A stretch of 64,000 nt of DNA, taken from the NCBI GenBank assembly GCA_937872385.1, contig CALMSO010000026.1, forward strand, positions 62,001 to 126,000, written 5' to 3'. The notes below the pieces were generated by a model, which was not told where the DNA came from, made no database searches, and was given only the letters and a program-made list of their open reading frames with translations. Below, piece after piece: positions 44,209-53,171 of this stretch. The DNA is from an uncultured Saprospiraceae bacterium (GTDB lineage: Bacteria > Bacteroidota > Bacteroidia > Chitinophagales > Saprospiraceae). Numbering within the stretch: position 1 is the stretch's first letter; each line of letters opens with the position of its first letter. Made by a program: the position numbers and the translations under genes.

Positions 44209-45831
44209 ATGATGATACGCGGCAATATCGTGGATGTGCTCCGGCGCGAGATTTTCTTTGGCACTCTCCGAATTGAAAACGGCCGAATTCAGTCTATCGA
44301 GCGCGTCAAAGGCGCAAATGACACCTACATCCTGCCCGGCTTTGTGGATGCGCACGTACACATAGAAAGCTCAATGCTCGTGCCTTCCGAATTTGCGCGC
44401 TTGGCGGTAGTGCACGGCACGGTGGCTACGGTCTCCGATCCGCACGAAATTGCCAATGTATTGGGCGTCGCTGGCGTACAATATATGATAGAAAACGGGC
44501 GACAAACACCTTTTAAATTTTATTTCGGGGCACCCTCCTGCGTGCCAGCCACAGGTTTTGAAACAGCCGGAGCACGCATCAATACAGCCGATGTGGAGGC
44601 CTTGTTGCAACAGCCAGCCATCAAGTACCTCGCCGAAATGATGAATTATCCGGGGGTATTGCATGGCGATCCGGAGGTATTAGCCAAAATTGCGGCTGCC
44701 CAAGCGGTAGGCAAACCCATAGACGGCCATGCGCCCGGTCTGCGCGGCGACGATGCCCGGCGCTACATCGAGGCAGGTATGAGCACCGACCATGAATGCT
44801 ACCAGATAAACGAAGCCTTGGACAAGTTGCGCTACGGCATGAAAATCATTATTCGAGAGGGCAGCGCTGCTAAAAATTTCGCTGAGTTGATTCCCCTGAT
44901 GGCCCGGCACGCCGACCAACTCATGTTTGGCTCGGATGACAAACATCCCGACGACCTGATTGCAGGGCATATCAATCAATTGGTAGCCAGCGCATTGCAA
45001 CTCGGCTACGACCTCTTCGATGTATTGCAAGCCGCTTGTGTCAATCCTGTAAAGCATTACGGGCTGGAGGTCGGGCTGTTGCAACCTGGCGATCCAGCAG
45101 ATTTTATTCTGACCGATAATTTGCAGGATTTCAATGTACAAGCTACTTATATAAACGGGCAGCTCGTGGCCGAAAAAGGTAAAACCCTACTGCCGCGTGT
45201 GGCCGCTGGCCTTGTGAATCATTTTGAGGCTACCGCCAAAGCACCCGACGATTTCCGGCTGATAGCCGAAACCGCTCAAATCCGAGTGATCAAGGCAATA
45301 GACGGAGCTATTGTGACCGAAAGTTTTATCGCACCAGCCACCATTGTAAATGGCTCGCCGGTAGCAAGTATAGCGCAAGATATATTGAAAATAGCGGTAG
45401 TGAATCGCTACGCCAATACGGCTCCGGCCGTCGCTTTTATTCAGGGCTTTGGGTTGCGTACGGGCGCTATTGCCTCTTGCGTGGGGCATGATTCGCACAA
45501 TATTATTGCAGTAGGTGTGGACGATGCAGCTATTTGTCGGGCAGTGAATGCAGTCATTGCACATCGTGGAGGCATCAGTGCCGTGAACGAGCACGAGACG
45601 AAGGTGTTGCCCTTGCCAGTGGCAGGGATTATGAGCCAAGCGGACGGCTACCTCATAGCTGAAAAATACGCCGAAATAGATACTTTTGTAAAAAAAGTAC
45701 TGGGGAGTCAGCTTTCTGCCCCCTTTATGACGTTATCATTTATGGCGTTGCTTGTCATCCCAGAGTTGAAACTTAGCGACCGGGGGCTATTCGACGGGAA
45801 ACAATTTGCTTTTACACCCCTTTTTGTATAA
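44209..45831 (+). CDS. ade: Adenine deaminase
   Basis: 540 residues from the ATG at 44209 (another ATG follows directly). The amidohydrolase metal site is FVDAHVHIESSMLVPSEFARL; then GTVATVSDPHEIANVLG, FYFGAPSCVPATGFE, DGHAPGLRGDDARRYIEAGMSTDHECY, IIIREGSAAKNF, FGSDDKHPDDLIAGHIN and, in the C-terminal domain, SCVGHDSHNIIAVG and GGISAV. All match Ade, which converts adenine to hypoxanthine in purine salvage. The frame remains open upstream to 43951, but no plausible start exists before 44209 and the length fits. A PAP2-like gene follows 17 bp later. Confidence 0.95.
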   Translation: MMIRGNIVDVLRREIFFGTLRIENGRIQSIERVKGANDTYILPGFVDAHVHIESSMLVPSEFARLAVVHGTVATVSDPHEIANVLGVAGVQYMIENGRQTPFKFYFGAPSCVPATGFETAGARINTADVEALLQQPAIKYLAEMMNYPGVLHGDPEVLAKIAAAQAVGKPIDGHAPGLRGDDARRYIEAGMSTDHECYQINEALDKLRYGMKIIIREGSAAKNFAELIPLMARHADQLMFGSDDKHPDDLIAGHINQLVASALQLGYDLFDVLQAACVNPVKHYGLEVGLLQPGDPADFILTDNLQDFNVQATYINGQLVAEKGKTLLPRVAAGLVNHFEATAKAPDDFRLIAETAQIRVIKAIDGAIVTESFIAPATIVNGSPVASIAQDILKIAVVNRYANTAPAVAFIQGFGLRTGAIASCVGHDSHNIIAVGVDDAAICRAVNAVIAHRGGISAVNEHETKVLPLPVAGIMSQADGYLIAEKYAEIDTFVKKVLGSQLSAPFMTLSFMALLVIPELKLSDRGLFDGKQFAFTPLFV

Positions 45832-45848
45832 CAATCTGCTGGACTCAC

Positions 45849-46553
45849 ATGCGTGCATCTGTTTCAGAAATAAAAACCGCTCACACCTCGCTGCCATGGT
45901 CCTTGCGGCTGGTGGCCCGGTTGGTATCAGCGCTGTTCAATCCGCTGTTGATGCCTACTTATCTGTTGGCTTTACTCATTATTGTAAATCCATACATTTT
46001 CGGGGTCAATGGTCTCGGCGATTCTCTGAGCAAATTGCTAATGCTGCGCGTCTTCCTGTCCACGTTTTTCATTCCCTTAGTAGCCATTGTGATGCTACGT
46101 GCTACTGGTTTGCTTCAGTCTTTCGAGCTACGCGACAGTCAAGAACGCATTGCACCCTACATCATCACTGGGGTGTTTTACCTCTGGATGTTTCGCAATT
46201 TTTATAGTAATTCGCAGATACCCACCGCCTACACCACCTTCATGCTGGGCATTACCATCGCGCTGTTTATGACATTTTTTATTAATATCTTTTCTCGCAT
46301 CAGTGCGCACACAGTAGGCATGGGCGCTTTGGTAGGTATGGTGCTCATTACCATGCTGTTATTCAGTTATGATACCTTCATTTTCGGCAATCGCTACCTG
46401 ACTATGAGTACCTTACTCATTGCGGTACTGCTGCTGGCTGGGCTGGTCGGCACGGCGCGGCAGATACTCTACCCCTACACGCCGATGGACTTGTACGGCG
46501 GCTATTTTGTAGGTTTCTTAGCACAATTTATCGCCCTGCGGTTTATTTTTTAA
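45849..46553 (+). CDS. PAP2-superfamily-like integral membrane protein
   Basis: 234 residues with six or so membrane segments. RDSQERIAPYIITGVFYLWMFRN, RISAHTVGMGALVGMVL and LAGLVGTARQILYPYTPMDLYGGYFVGFLAQF follow the spacing of PAP2 phosphatase motifs (SxxH; then R...H...D/G), where SAH resembles the SGH of the catalytic set, while the later His is replaced. Such proteins are annotated as PAP2-like in Bacteroidota; phosphatase activity is doubtful here. It lies 17 bp after ade and is probably co-transcribed. Confidence 0.72.
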   Translation: MRASVSEIKTAHTSLPWSLRLVARLVSALFNPLLMPTYLLALLIIVNPYIFGVNGLGDSLSKLLMLRVFLSTFFIPLVAIVMLRATGLLQSFELRDSQERIAPYIITGVFYLWMFRNFYSNSQIPTAYTTFMLGITIALFMTFFINIFSRISAHTVGMGALVGMVLITMLLFSYDTFIFGNRYLTMSTLLIAVLLLAGLVGTARQILYPYTPMDLYGGYFVGFLAQFIALRFIF

Positions 46554-46568
46554 GAAAATAGCAGGGGC

Positions 46569-46587
46569 TAAGTAATGGGACATTGTT
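46569..46587 (+). repeat. R1 repeat, 19-nt copy
   Basis: TAAGTAATGGGACATTGTT, 15 bp after the stop of the PAP2-like gene. Identical to the copies at 3986-4004 (minus) and 62223-62241. Confidence 0.8.
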
Positions 46588-46590
46588 CAT

Positions 46591-46735
46591 TGGGTATAGG
46601 AGGTATGGGGAATAGGGTTTAAAAAGGTTAATAGGGCTATGGGGGGATAGGGGCTATGGGGGGATAGGGGAATGGGTTGATGGGGGGAATAGGATGTATG
46701 GGTTGAGAAAGGTTGAGAAGTTTAAAGGTTGAGAG
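46591..46735 (+). repeat. G-rich imperfect repeats with a 17-bp direct repeat
   Basis: More than ten runs of three to six G on the plus strand, including two tandem 17-bp units with the core GGGCTATGGGGGGATA (46634-46649 and 46651-46666), then three GGTTGAG units. Potential G-quadruplex forming DNA or RNA. Confidence 0.75.
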
Positions 46736-46820
46736 TGCATCTAACTTCTATCGTTTATTATGTAAAATCTACCTATTGATAGTCAGCTTTTTATAATTTT
46801 TACTCTTGAAATATTATGCC

Positions 46821-46888
46821 CGAATAGCAAACAGCAAACAGCAAACAGCGAACAGCGAATAGCGAATAGCGAACAGCAAACAGCGAAT
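46821..46888 (+). repeat. Heptanucleotide tandem array
   Basis: Nine full units of C(A/G)AA(C/T)AG plus a partial one, ending 19 bp before the ATG of the KMO gene. Units vary only at two positions. No spacers, hence not CRISPR. Confidence 0.88.
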
Positions 46889-46907
46889 TTATTAAAACCT
46901 CCTGACC

Positions 46908-48257
46908 ATGATGCAACCAAACCAACCCATTCTGATTGTAGGTGCTGGCCTTGTGGGCACACTGTGGGCTATTTTTCTGGCCCGGCGCGGCTACGAGGTG
47001 CAGGTGTACGAACGCCGAAGCGACATGCGCGAGGCGGGTATTGCCGGAGGGCGCTCCATCAATCTGGCGATGAGCCATCGGGGCTGGCGCGCTTTAGAAA
47101 AAGCAGGCATTAAGGATACAATCGCTTCAGCAGCCATCCCCATGTACGGGCGCATGATGCACAACACTTCCGGCGAATTGACTTTCCAAGCTTATGGAAA
47201 GGAAGGCCAAGCTATCTACTCCGTGTCGCGGGGCGGCCTGAACCTCGAATTGCTGCGCCTTGCCGAGTGCTTCCCTAATGTAACACTACACTTCGATCAG
47301 CGCTGCCGCCGCATAGACCTTGAGCGCAACGAAGCGCATTTTGTGCATACGCATACCGGCGCGGAAACTGCTTTGCAAGCGCCTTTAATCTTTGGGGCAG
47401 ACGGCGCCTTTTCAGCGGTGCGAAGTGCCTTGCAAAAAACAACCGGCTTCAACTATTCGCAGCAGTACCTTGAATATGGTTATAAAGAATTGAACATTCC
47501 GCCGCAGCCCGACGGCTCGCACCGCATGGATAAGAATGCCCTACACATCTGGCCCCGCGGCAATTTTATGCTCATCGCCCTGCCCAATGTGGACGGTAGC
47601 TTCACAGGTACGCTGTTTTTGCCGTATGCCGGCAGCGCACATTCCTTCGAGGCATTGAGCACCGAAGCGCAACAGCGGGCTTTTTTCGAGCGCGAATTTC
47701 CAGACGTACTACCACTTATGCCCGATTTTGCCGACGATTTTCAACAAAACCCAACTGGAGCTTTGGTCACTATTCGTTGCAGTCCCTGGCACTACCGCCA
47801 ACGAGTACTGCTGCTGGGCGATGCCGCGCACGCCATCGTGCCGTTTTACGGGCAAGGTATGAACGCCGGCTTTGAAGATTGTACCCTGCTCGATGCTTTG
47901 ATAGACCAATACAATGGTGACTGGCCACAGATTATCGAAAATTTTAATCAAACCCGCATCCCAGATGCCAATGCCATAGCGGACTTAGCGCTGCAAAATT
48001 TTGTAGAAATGCGCGATTTGGTAAGCGATTCGCAGTTTTTGCTGCGCAAAAAAATCGAACAACATCTTGCCGAGCAATACCCCGACCGTTTTCTACCCGC
48101 CTATTCTATGGTCACTTTCAGTCATTTGCCTTACCGAGCAGCCCTCGCCGAAGTGCATGCGCAAGACCGCCTTTTTGAGCAAATTCTTGCCTTGCCGGAC
48201 ATCGAGCACAACTGGCAGCACAACCCTGCGCTGAAGGACCTGGCCCTCCAAGGATAA
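46908..48257 (+). CDS. kmo: Kynurenine 3-monooxygenase
   Basis: 449 residues. FAD-binding Rossmann motif ILIVGAGLVGTLWAIFLARRGYEVQVYERR, then GGRSINLAMSHRGWRALEKAGI (typical of KMO), MYGRMMHN, YGYKELNIPP, and the second FAD motif VLLLGDAAHAIVPFYGQGMNAGFEDC. It hydroxylates L-kynurenine to 3-hydroxykynurenine using NADPH and oxygen in tryptophan catabolism/NAD synthesis. The heptad array directly precedes the gene and would be in the 5' leader or promoter. ACMSD, a later branch enzyme, is 9 kb away; kynureninase and HAAO are not in the window. Confidence 0.94.
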   Translation: MMQPNQPILIVGAGLVGTLWAIFLARRGYEVQVYERRSDMREAGIAGGRSINLAMSHRGWRALEKAGIKDTIASAAIPMYGRMMHNTSGELTFQAYGKEGQAIYSVSRGGLNLELLRLAECFPNVTLHFDQRCRRIDLERNEAHFVHTHTGAETALQAPLIFGADGAFSAVRSALQKTTGFNYSQQYLEYGYKELNIPPQPDGSHRMDKNALHIWPRGNFMLIALPNVDGSFTGTLFLPYAGSAHSFEALSTEAQQRAFFEREFPDVLPLMPDFADDFQQNPTGALVTIRCSPWHYRQRVLLLGDAAHAIVPFYGQGMNAGFEDCTLLDALIDQYNGDWPQIIENFNQTRIPDANAIADLALQNFVEMRDLVSDSQFLLRKKIEQHLAEQYPDRFLPAYSMVTFSHLPYRAALAEVHAQDRLFEQILALPDIEHNWQHNPALKDLALQG

Positions 48258-48561
48258 GAGACTGAGGCCCACACCAAAATTAAATCGAACATTCAACCAA
48301 AAGGTAGCCCATTCGGTATTTAACAAGGCATTCCAAGCAAAATTTGGAAAGGCTAACGTAGCGACGAACATTTTTCTTTTTTATTATTCAAACAGGCAAT
48401 TTGCTGTAAGTTTGTTTGGCAATCTATTTTTATAACTTCCTGTTTTTCAATCCTTCTGCGCATCATTCCTTTGTAAAAAAAGCGCAAGGTCGCTTTGTTA
48501 ATAGAACCTAACTACTTACTTTTGCACCGGCTTAGAAAAAGGCAAACGAAGACTTATACCG
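48258..48561. other. Gene-free interval with ATP synthase promoter
   Basis: 304 bp between the KMO gene and atpB. Apart from the promoter at its right end and a small inverted repeat TTCCAA...TTGGAA near 48330, no feature was seen. Confidence 0.6.
48494..48524 (+). promoter_or_regulatory. Promoter of the ATP synthase operon (TTTG-N19-TACTTTTG)
   Basis: TTTG at 48494-48497, a 19-bp spacer and TACTTTTG at 48517-48524 match the Bacteroidota -33/-7 consensus exactly. Predicted transcript start near 48531, about 30 nt before the atpB ATG. Confidence 0.8.
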
Positions 48562-49830
48562 ATGCGCACAACAATACTGAGTTTTTTGCTGTCCATCAGC
48601 GCCCTGAACTTCGCACTCGCGCAGGAACACGCCGCTGACCACGACCACCACGCGACGCACGAGCACCATGACGACGATCATCACGGTTGCGCTTGCCATG
48701 ACCATCACGAAGAAACCTTCGAGCCAGCCGCTACGGCTTTCCATCATATTGGCGATGCCAATGCTTTCCATGTTTTTGGCAATATTTACATCCCGCTACC
48801 TTGCATTTTGTATGCGCCAGAGCAGGGGCTGTCGTTTTTTATGTCAAGCAAATTCGGTAAAATGGACGCGCACGGTACTGCCAAAAAGGCGGTGAACCGT
48901 TATGTGATGGTGGATGGCTCGGTGATGCGTGTAGCCAATATAAAATTTCCGGCTGACGAAGTGACCATTGAATGCGTGAACCATAAGACAGTGCAGGTCA
49001 AGGGCAAAGAGGTGGACAAGTATGAGGTGGTTTACAGTGGCGAATGCTACCCACTTGATAAGCCCTCCACGCTCGACGGCGGTGTGCTGGGTGGCGGCAT
49101 TACTTCATTTTATGACTTTTCGGTCACGAAGAATGTATTCACCATGCTGCTCACCTTTCTGCTGTTGTTCCTTTTGTTTCGGGCAGCGGTGAAAGGCTAC
49201 GAAACCCGCCGAGGCCAAGCACCGAAAGGCATTCAGTCTTTTTTGGAGCCGATTTTTGTTTTTATCCGCGATGAAGTAGCGGTGCCTTTTCTTGGGCACA
49301 AGTACGAAAAATACCTGCCTTTCCTGATGTCCATTTTCTTTTTTATTTTGGGGCTGAATCTGGTTGGGCAAATTCCATTTTTCCCTGGTAGCGGCAACGT
49401 GACGGGCAACCTCGCAGTGACCATGGCACTGGCTTTATTTACTTTCTTTGTGACCAATCTCAGCGGCAATCGCCACTACTGGGAGCATACGCTCTGGATG
49501 CCAGGCGTGCCTGCACTGCTTAAAGTCCTGATTCTCACACCAGTAGAAATCATGGGTTTGTTTATCAAACCCCTGACGCTAATGCTGCGTTTGTTTGCGA
49601 ACATCACTGGCGGGCACATTGTAATGGTTATTTTCGTAGGCTTGATATTCATCTTTGGGCAGTCGGGTGCTAATCTTGGCGGCGGTATCGTCGGCACTTT
49701 GATGGCAGTGCCCCTGACCATGTTTATGATGGCGCTCGAATTGCTGGTGGCATTGGTACAGGCTTTTGTATTCTGCATCCTTACGGCCTCGTACATTGGT
49801 GCAGCCATCGAGGAGCCGCATCACCATTGA
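48562..49830 (+). CDS. atpB: F0F1 ATP synthase subunit a with His-rich N-terminal extension
   Basis: 422 residues, much longer than the ~270 of E. coli subunit a. A signal peptide (to about residue 20) is followed by a histidine/aspartate-rich stretch (residues 21-51, with HHATHEHHDDDHHG and CACHDHHEE) and a roughly 100-residue soluble domain. The membrane part holds KVLILTPVEIMGLFIKPLTLMLRLFANITGGHIV with the essential Arg of the proton half-channels. Such extensions are common in Bacteroidota; the His/Cys run looks able to bind metal in the periplasm. First gene of atpB-E-F-H-A-G; atpI/Z is absent upstream. Confidence 0.94.
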   Translation: MRTTILSFLLSISALNFALAQEHAADHDHHATHEHHDDDHHGCACHDHHEETFEPAATAFHHIGDANAFHVFGNIYIPLPCILYAPEQGLSFFMSSKFGKMDAHGTAKKAVNRYVMVDGSVMRVANIKFPADEVTIECVNHKTVQVKGKEVDKYEVVYSGECYPLDKPSTLDGGVLGGGITSFYDFSVTKNVFTMLLTFLLLFLLFRAAVKGYETRRGQAPKGIQSFLEPIFVFIRDEVAVPFLGHKYEKYLPFLMSIFFFILGLNLVGQIPFFPGSGNVTGNLAVTMALALFTFFVTNLSGNRHYWEHTLWMPGVPALLKVLILTPVEIMGLFIKPLTLMLRLFANITGGHIVMVIFVGLIFIFGQSGANLGGGIVGTLMAVPLTMFMMALELLVALVQAFVFCILTASYIGAAIEEPHHH

Positions 49831-49911
49831 AAAATTTGATTGAAGAACAAGGTGATGGTTCAGCGTTCGATTGTACATTTTTCGGTTGACAAAAGATATT
49901 CATCATTATAA

Positions 49912-50130
<219 letters not shown>

Positions 50131-50253
50131 GTCATTCAGCAAAAACGGGGTTGAACAACACGACGATTGGTCGCGGGGTTCAGCCCCTATCCTGTTTAGC
50201 AAAAAAATATCCACTGCGCTTGCGGTTGAATAATTATAAATGACAATTACAAG

Positions 50254-50775
50254 ATGAACGCAATACTTTTTCTTGCCGACTTTTCCGTGATGAAGCCCAC
50301 ACCAGGTTTATTGGTATGGACGGTCATTATTTTCGCACTTTTCTGGTTTTTGATGGCTCGTTTTGCTTTCAAACCCATCCAAAATGCGCTGAAACAACGC
50401 GAAGACGATATTCAGAAATCGCTGGATGAAGCCAAAAAAGCCCGCGAAGAGATGGCCAATCTGAAAGCTGAAAATGAGCAATTGCTGCGCGAAGCTCAGG
50501 AAGAGCGGGTCAAAATCCTGCGGGAAGCCAACCAAGCGAAAGACAGCATCATCGGCGAAGCAAGAGCCAAAGCCAAAGAAGAGGCACACAAGATTGTAGC
50601 CAACGCAAAAGAAGAAATTGAAAACCAACGCATGGCGGCTATTATTGATATCAAAAACCAAGCGGGCCTCATGGCGCTGGAAATAGCCGAAAAGGTAATG
50701 CGCCGGCAATTGAAAGGCAACGCCGAGCAGGAGCAATACGTGAATACCTTGCTGGATGAAATGAAGTTGAATTAA
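50254..50775 (+). CDS. atpF: ATP synthase subunit b
   Basis: 173 residues: one N-terminal membrane helix (LLVWTVIIFALFWFLMARFAF) then a long charged coiled coil (NALKQREDDIQKSLDEAKKAREEMANLKAENEQLLREAQEER). Peripheral stator stalk linking subunit a to F1. One b-type gene only, as in most non-photosynthetic bacteria. Placed between c and delta as expected. Confidence 0.96.
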   Translation: MNAILFLADFSVMKPTPGLLVWTVIIFALFWFLMARFAFKPIQNALKQREDDIQKSLDEAKKAREEMANLKAENEQLLREAQEERVKILREANQAKDSIIGEARAKAKEEAHKIVANAKEEIENQRMAAIIDIKNQAGLMALEIAEKVMRRQLKGNAEQEQYVNTLLDEMKLN

Positions 50776-50831
50776 ACCGCCACACCCGGGCCCGAAAGGA
50801 GTTTTTATAAAAAACCGTCCAATTACAGACT

Positions 50832-51401
50832 ATGTCAGTTGCAAAAATAGCCCACCGGTACGCTCAGTCTCTCTTAGAGCTGGCGCTGGAGCAAAATAAG
50901 TTGGAGCGAATTCTCGAAGATGTGCAATCATTTCAAGCAGCAGCCAAGAATCGGGATTTCTACCTTTTCATCAAAAGCCCAATCATTCCTGGAGCCAAAA
51001 AGCAAACTGTGGTAGAGCAGTTGTTTCGAGGCAAATACGACGAACTGACCATGCTTTTCCTCGGCATTCTCATCCGGAAAAGCCGCGAGATGTATCTGCC
51101 AGAGATTGCATCGGAGTTTATTCAAGAATACAAAAAACACAAGCACATCACTACGGTACGGCTGACGGCTGCCGCCCCAGTGGGTGAGGCTACCGTGGAG
51201 GCGCTTCGCAAGCACTTGATGTCTATCATGCATGTGGAAGAAACACTTGAGATAGGAGTAAATGTAGATCCGGAACTGATTGGCGGTTTTGTCTTGGAGT
51301 TTGATAACAAAGTATATGACGCCAGCGTGAAAGACAAGCTCAGCCAGTTGAAAAAAGAATTTGCCGACAACTTGTACATTTCGCAAATCATTGCCAGATA
51401 A
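50832..51401 (+). CDS. atpH: ATP synthase subunit delta
   Basis: 189 residues. IAHRYAQSLLELALEQNKLERILEDV is the N-terminal helical domain; FLGILIRKSREMYLPEIASEFIQEY and the C-terminal IGVNVDPELIGGFVLEFDNKVYDASVKDKLSQLKKEF are the OSCP/delta signature. It caps F1 and ties it to the b stalk. It lies 56 bp after atpF. Confidence 0.96.
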   Translation: MSVAKIAHRYAQSLLELALEQNKLERILEDVQSFQAAAKNRDFYLFIKSPIIPGAKKQTVVEQLFRGKYDELTMLFLGILIRKSREMYLPEIASEFIQEYKKHKHITTVRLTAAAPVGEATVEALRKHLMSIMHVEETLEIGVNVDPELIGGFVLEFDNKVYDASVKDKLSQLKKEFADNLYISQIIAR

Positions 51402-51497
51402 GTGGCCAGCAGCGCCCAAAGCAAAAAGATGATTCACCTGTCCCGGTCAGAAAAATTCGGGCAGCATTTATATTAAACAATAAACAATTTCAAGAAT

Positions 51498-53102
51498 ATG
51501 GTTGACGTAAGACCTGACGAAATATCTGCGATACTCAAGCAGCAGCTCTCCGGATTCAGTACGGCTACCGAGCTGGAAGAATTTGGTACCGTATTGCAAG
51601 TGGGCGACGGTATTGCCCGCATCTATGGATTGACCAATGCACAGGCTGGTGAGTTGGTTCAATTTGAAACGGGTGTGGAAGCCATCGTACTGAACCTCGA
51701 AGAGGACAATGTGGGCGTGGTATTGATGGGTCAAGGCGATGGCATCAAAGAAGGCTCGCGGGTGAAACGGACAGGACGGATTGCTTCCTTGCAAGTAGGC
51801 GAGGGGTTTGTAGGGCGTGTGGTGAATCCGCTAGGGCAGCCCATTGATGGCAAAGGCGAAATCAAAGGAAAAAAATACGAAATGCCCTTGGAGCGCAAGG
51901 CACCGGGCGTCATTTTCCGCCAACCGGTAAATGAGCCATTGCAAACTGGCATCAAAGCCATTGACGCAATGATTCCGATTGGTCGTGGACAGCGCGAATT
52001 GATTATTGGCGACCGCCAGACGGGCAAAACCGCTATCGCTATTGATACCATCATCAACCAGCGCGAATTTTACGAGCGTGGCGAGCCGGTTTTCTGCATT
52101 TATGTAGCTTCGGGTCAAAAAGCCTCGACGGTAGCCCAGATTGCCCGCACTTTGGAAGAAAATGGCGCTATGGATTATACTATCATCGTATCTGCCTCAG
52201 CTGCCGACCCCGCACCGCTCAAGTTTTACGCACCTTTTGCCGGAGCTGCTATCGGCGAATATTTCCGCGACACGGGCCGCCCAGCACTTATTATCTATGA
52301 CGATTTGTCGAAACAAGCCGTAGCTTACCGCGAGGTATCGCTGCTGCTGCGTCGTCCGCCAGGCCGCGAAGCTTACCCAGGTGACGTATTCTACCTGCAC
52401 TCGCGCCTGCTGGAACGTGCCGCTAAGATTATTGCCAATGACGACATCGCCCGCAATATGAACGACCTGCCCGAATCGTTGAAAAATGCAACCGACGAAC
52501 AAGGACAGCCCCTCGTGAAAGGTGGTGGCTCGCTAACGGCACTGCCCATCATCGAAACACAAGCCGGTGACGTATCTGCCTATATTCCGACCAACGTAAT
52601 TTCGATTACTGATGGTCAAATTTTCCTCGAATCCAACCTGTTCAACGCGGGTATCCGCCCGGCTATCAACGTAGGTATTTCGGTATCGCGGGTAGGTGGG
52701 TCGGCTCAGATCAAGTCCATGAAAAAGGTATCCGGTACGCTCAAGCTCGACCAAGCACAGTACCGCGAGTTAGAGGCTTTCTCCAAATTTGGCTCCGACC
52801 TCGACGCCGCTACCTCCGCCGTACTCGAAAAGGGCAAGCGCAACGTGGAAATTCTGAAACAACCCCAGTACGCACCGGTAGCCGTTGAAAAGCAGGTAGC
52901 TATCATCTATCTCGGTACTAAAAACTTGCTGCGCAACGTGCCAGTAGAAAAAGTGCAGGAGTTTGAAAGAACATTCCTAACGGCATTAGGACAGCGCCAC
53001 CCAGAAATTCTGGAAGAATTCCGCAAGGGCAAGTTAGAAGATGAAAGCCTGAAGCAAGTAGAAAAACTGGCGGCAGAACTGACCACGCAGTATCAGAAGT
53101 AA
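51498..53102 (+). CDS. atpA: ATP synthase subunit alpha
   Basis: 534 residues, standard length. P-loop [36 protein letters not shown] at the crown, [47 protein letters not shown] (with the signature Arg region) and [37 protein letters not shown]. Non-catalytic nucleotide subunit of F1. The partner beta subunit gene is not in this operon. Confidence 0.98.
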   Translation: MVDVRPDEISAILKQQLSGFSTATELEEFGTVLQVGDGIARIYGLTNAQAGELVQFETGVEAIVLNLEEDNVGVVLMGQGDGIKEGSRVKRTGRIASLQVGEGFVGRVVNPLGQPIDGKGEIKGKKYEMPLERKAPGVIFRQPVNEPLQTGIKAIDAMIPIGRGQRELIIGDRQTGKTAIAIDTIINQREFYERGEPVFCIYVASGQKASTVAQIARTLEENGAMDYTIIVSASAADPAPLKFYAPFAGAAIGEYFRDTGRPALIIYDDLSKQAVAYREVSLLLRRPPGREAYPGDVFYLHSRLLERAAKIIANDDIARNMNDLPESLKNATDEQGQPLVKGGGSLTALPIIETQAGDVSAYIPTNVISITDGQIFLESNLFNAGIRPAINVGISVSRVGGSAQIKSMKKVSGTLKLDQAQYRELEAFSKFGSDLDAATSAVLEKGKRNVEILKQPQYAPVAVEKQVAIIYLGTKNLLRNVPVEKVQEFERTFLTALGQRHPEILEEFRKGKLEDESLKQVEKLAAELTTQYQK

Positions 53103-53171
53103 ATTTGTAGAAAAGTGCAGTCAGGGTTTGCAGCAAACGGCGGCCCTGACCCGCCAAAAATAAAATGACCG

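Larger units (their letters stand above)
46554..46907. other. Repeat-rich interval between the PAP2-like and KMO genes
   Basis: 354 bp with no gene. In order it holds an R1 element, a G-rich tract, an AT-rich stretch (46740-46815) and a heptad tandem array that ends 19 bp before the KMO start. Confidence 0.8.

Noticed and set aside
46821..46888. Possible CRISPR array
   Set aside because: Units are contiguous 7-mers without spacers, and there are no cas genes.
48093..48371. Minus-strand ORF running from the kmo 3' end into the gap before atpB
   Set aside because: Two thirds is antisense to kmo; the remaining 38 residues have no support from a family or a start signal.
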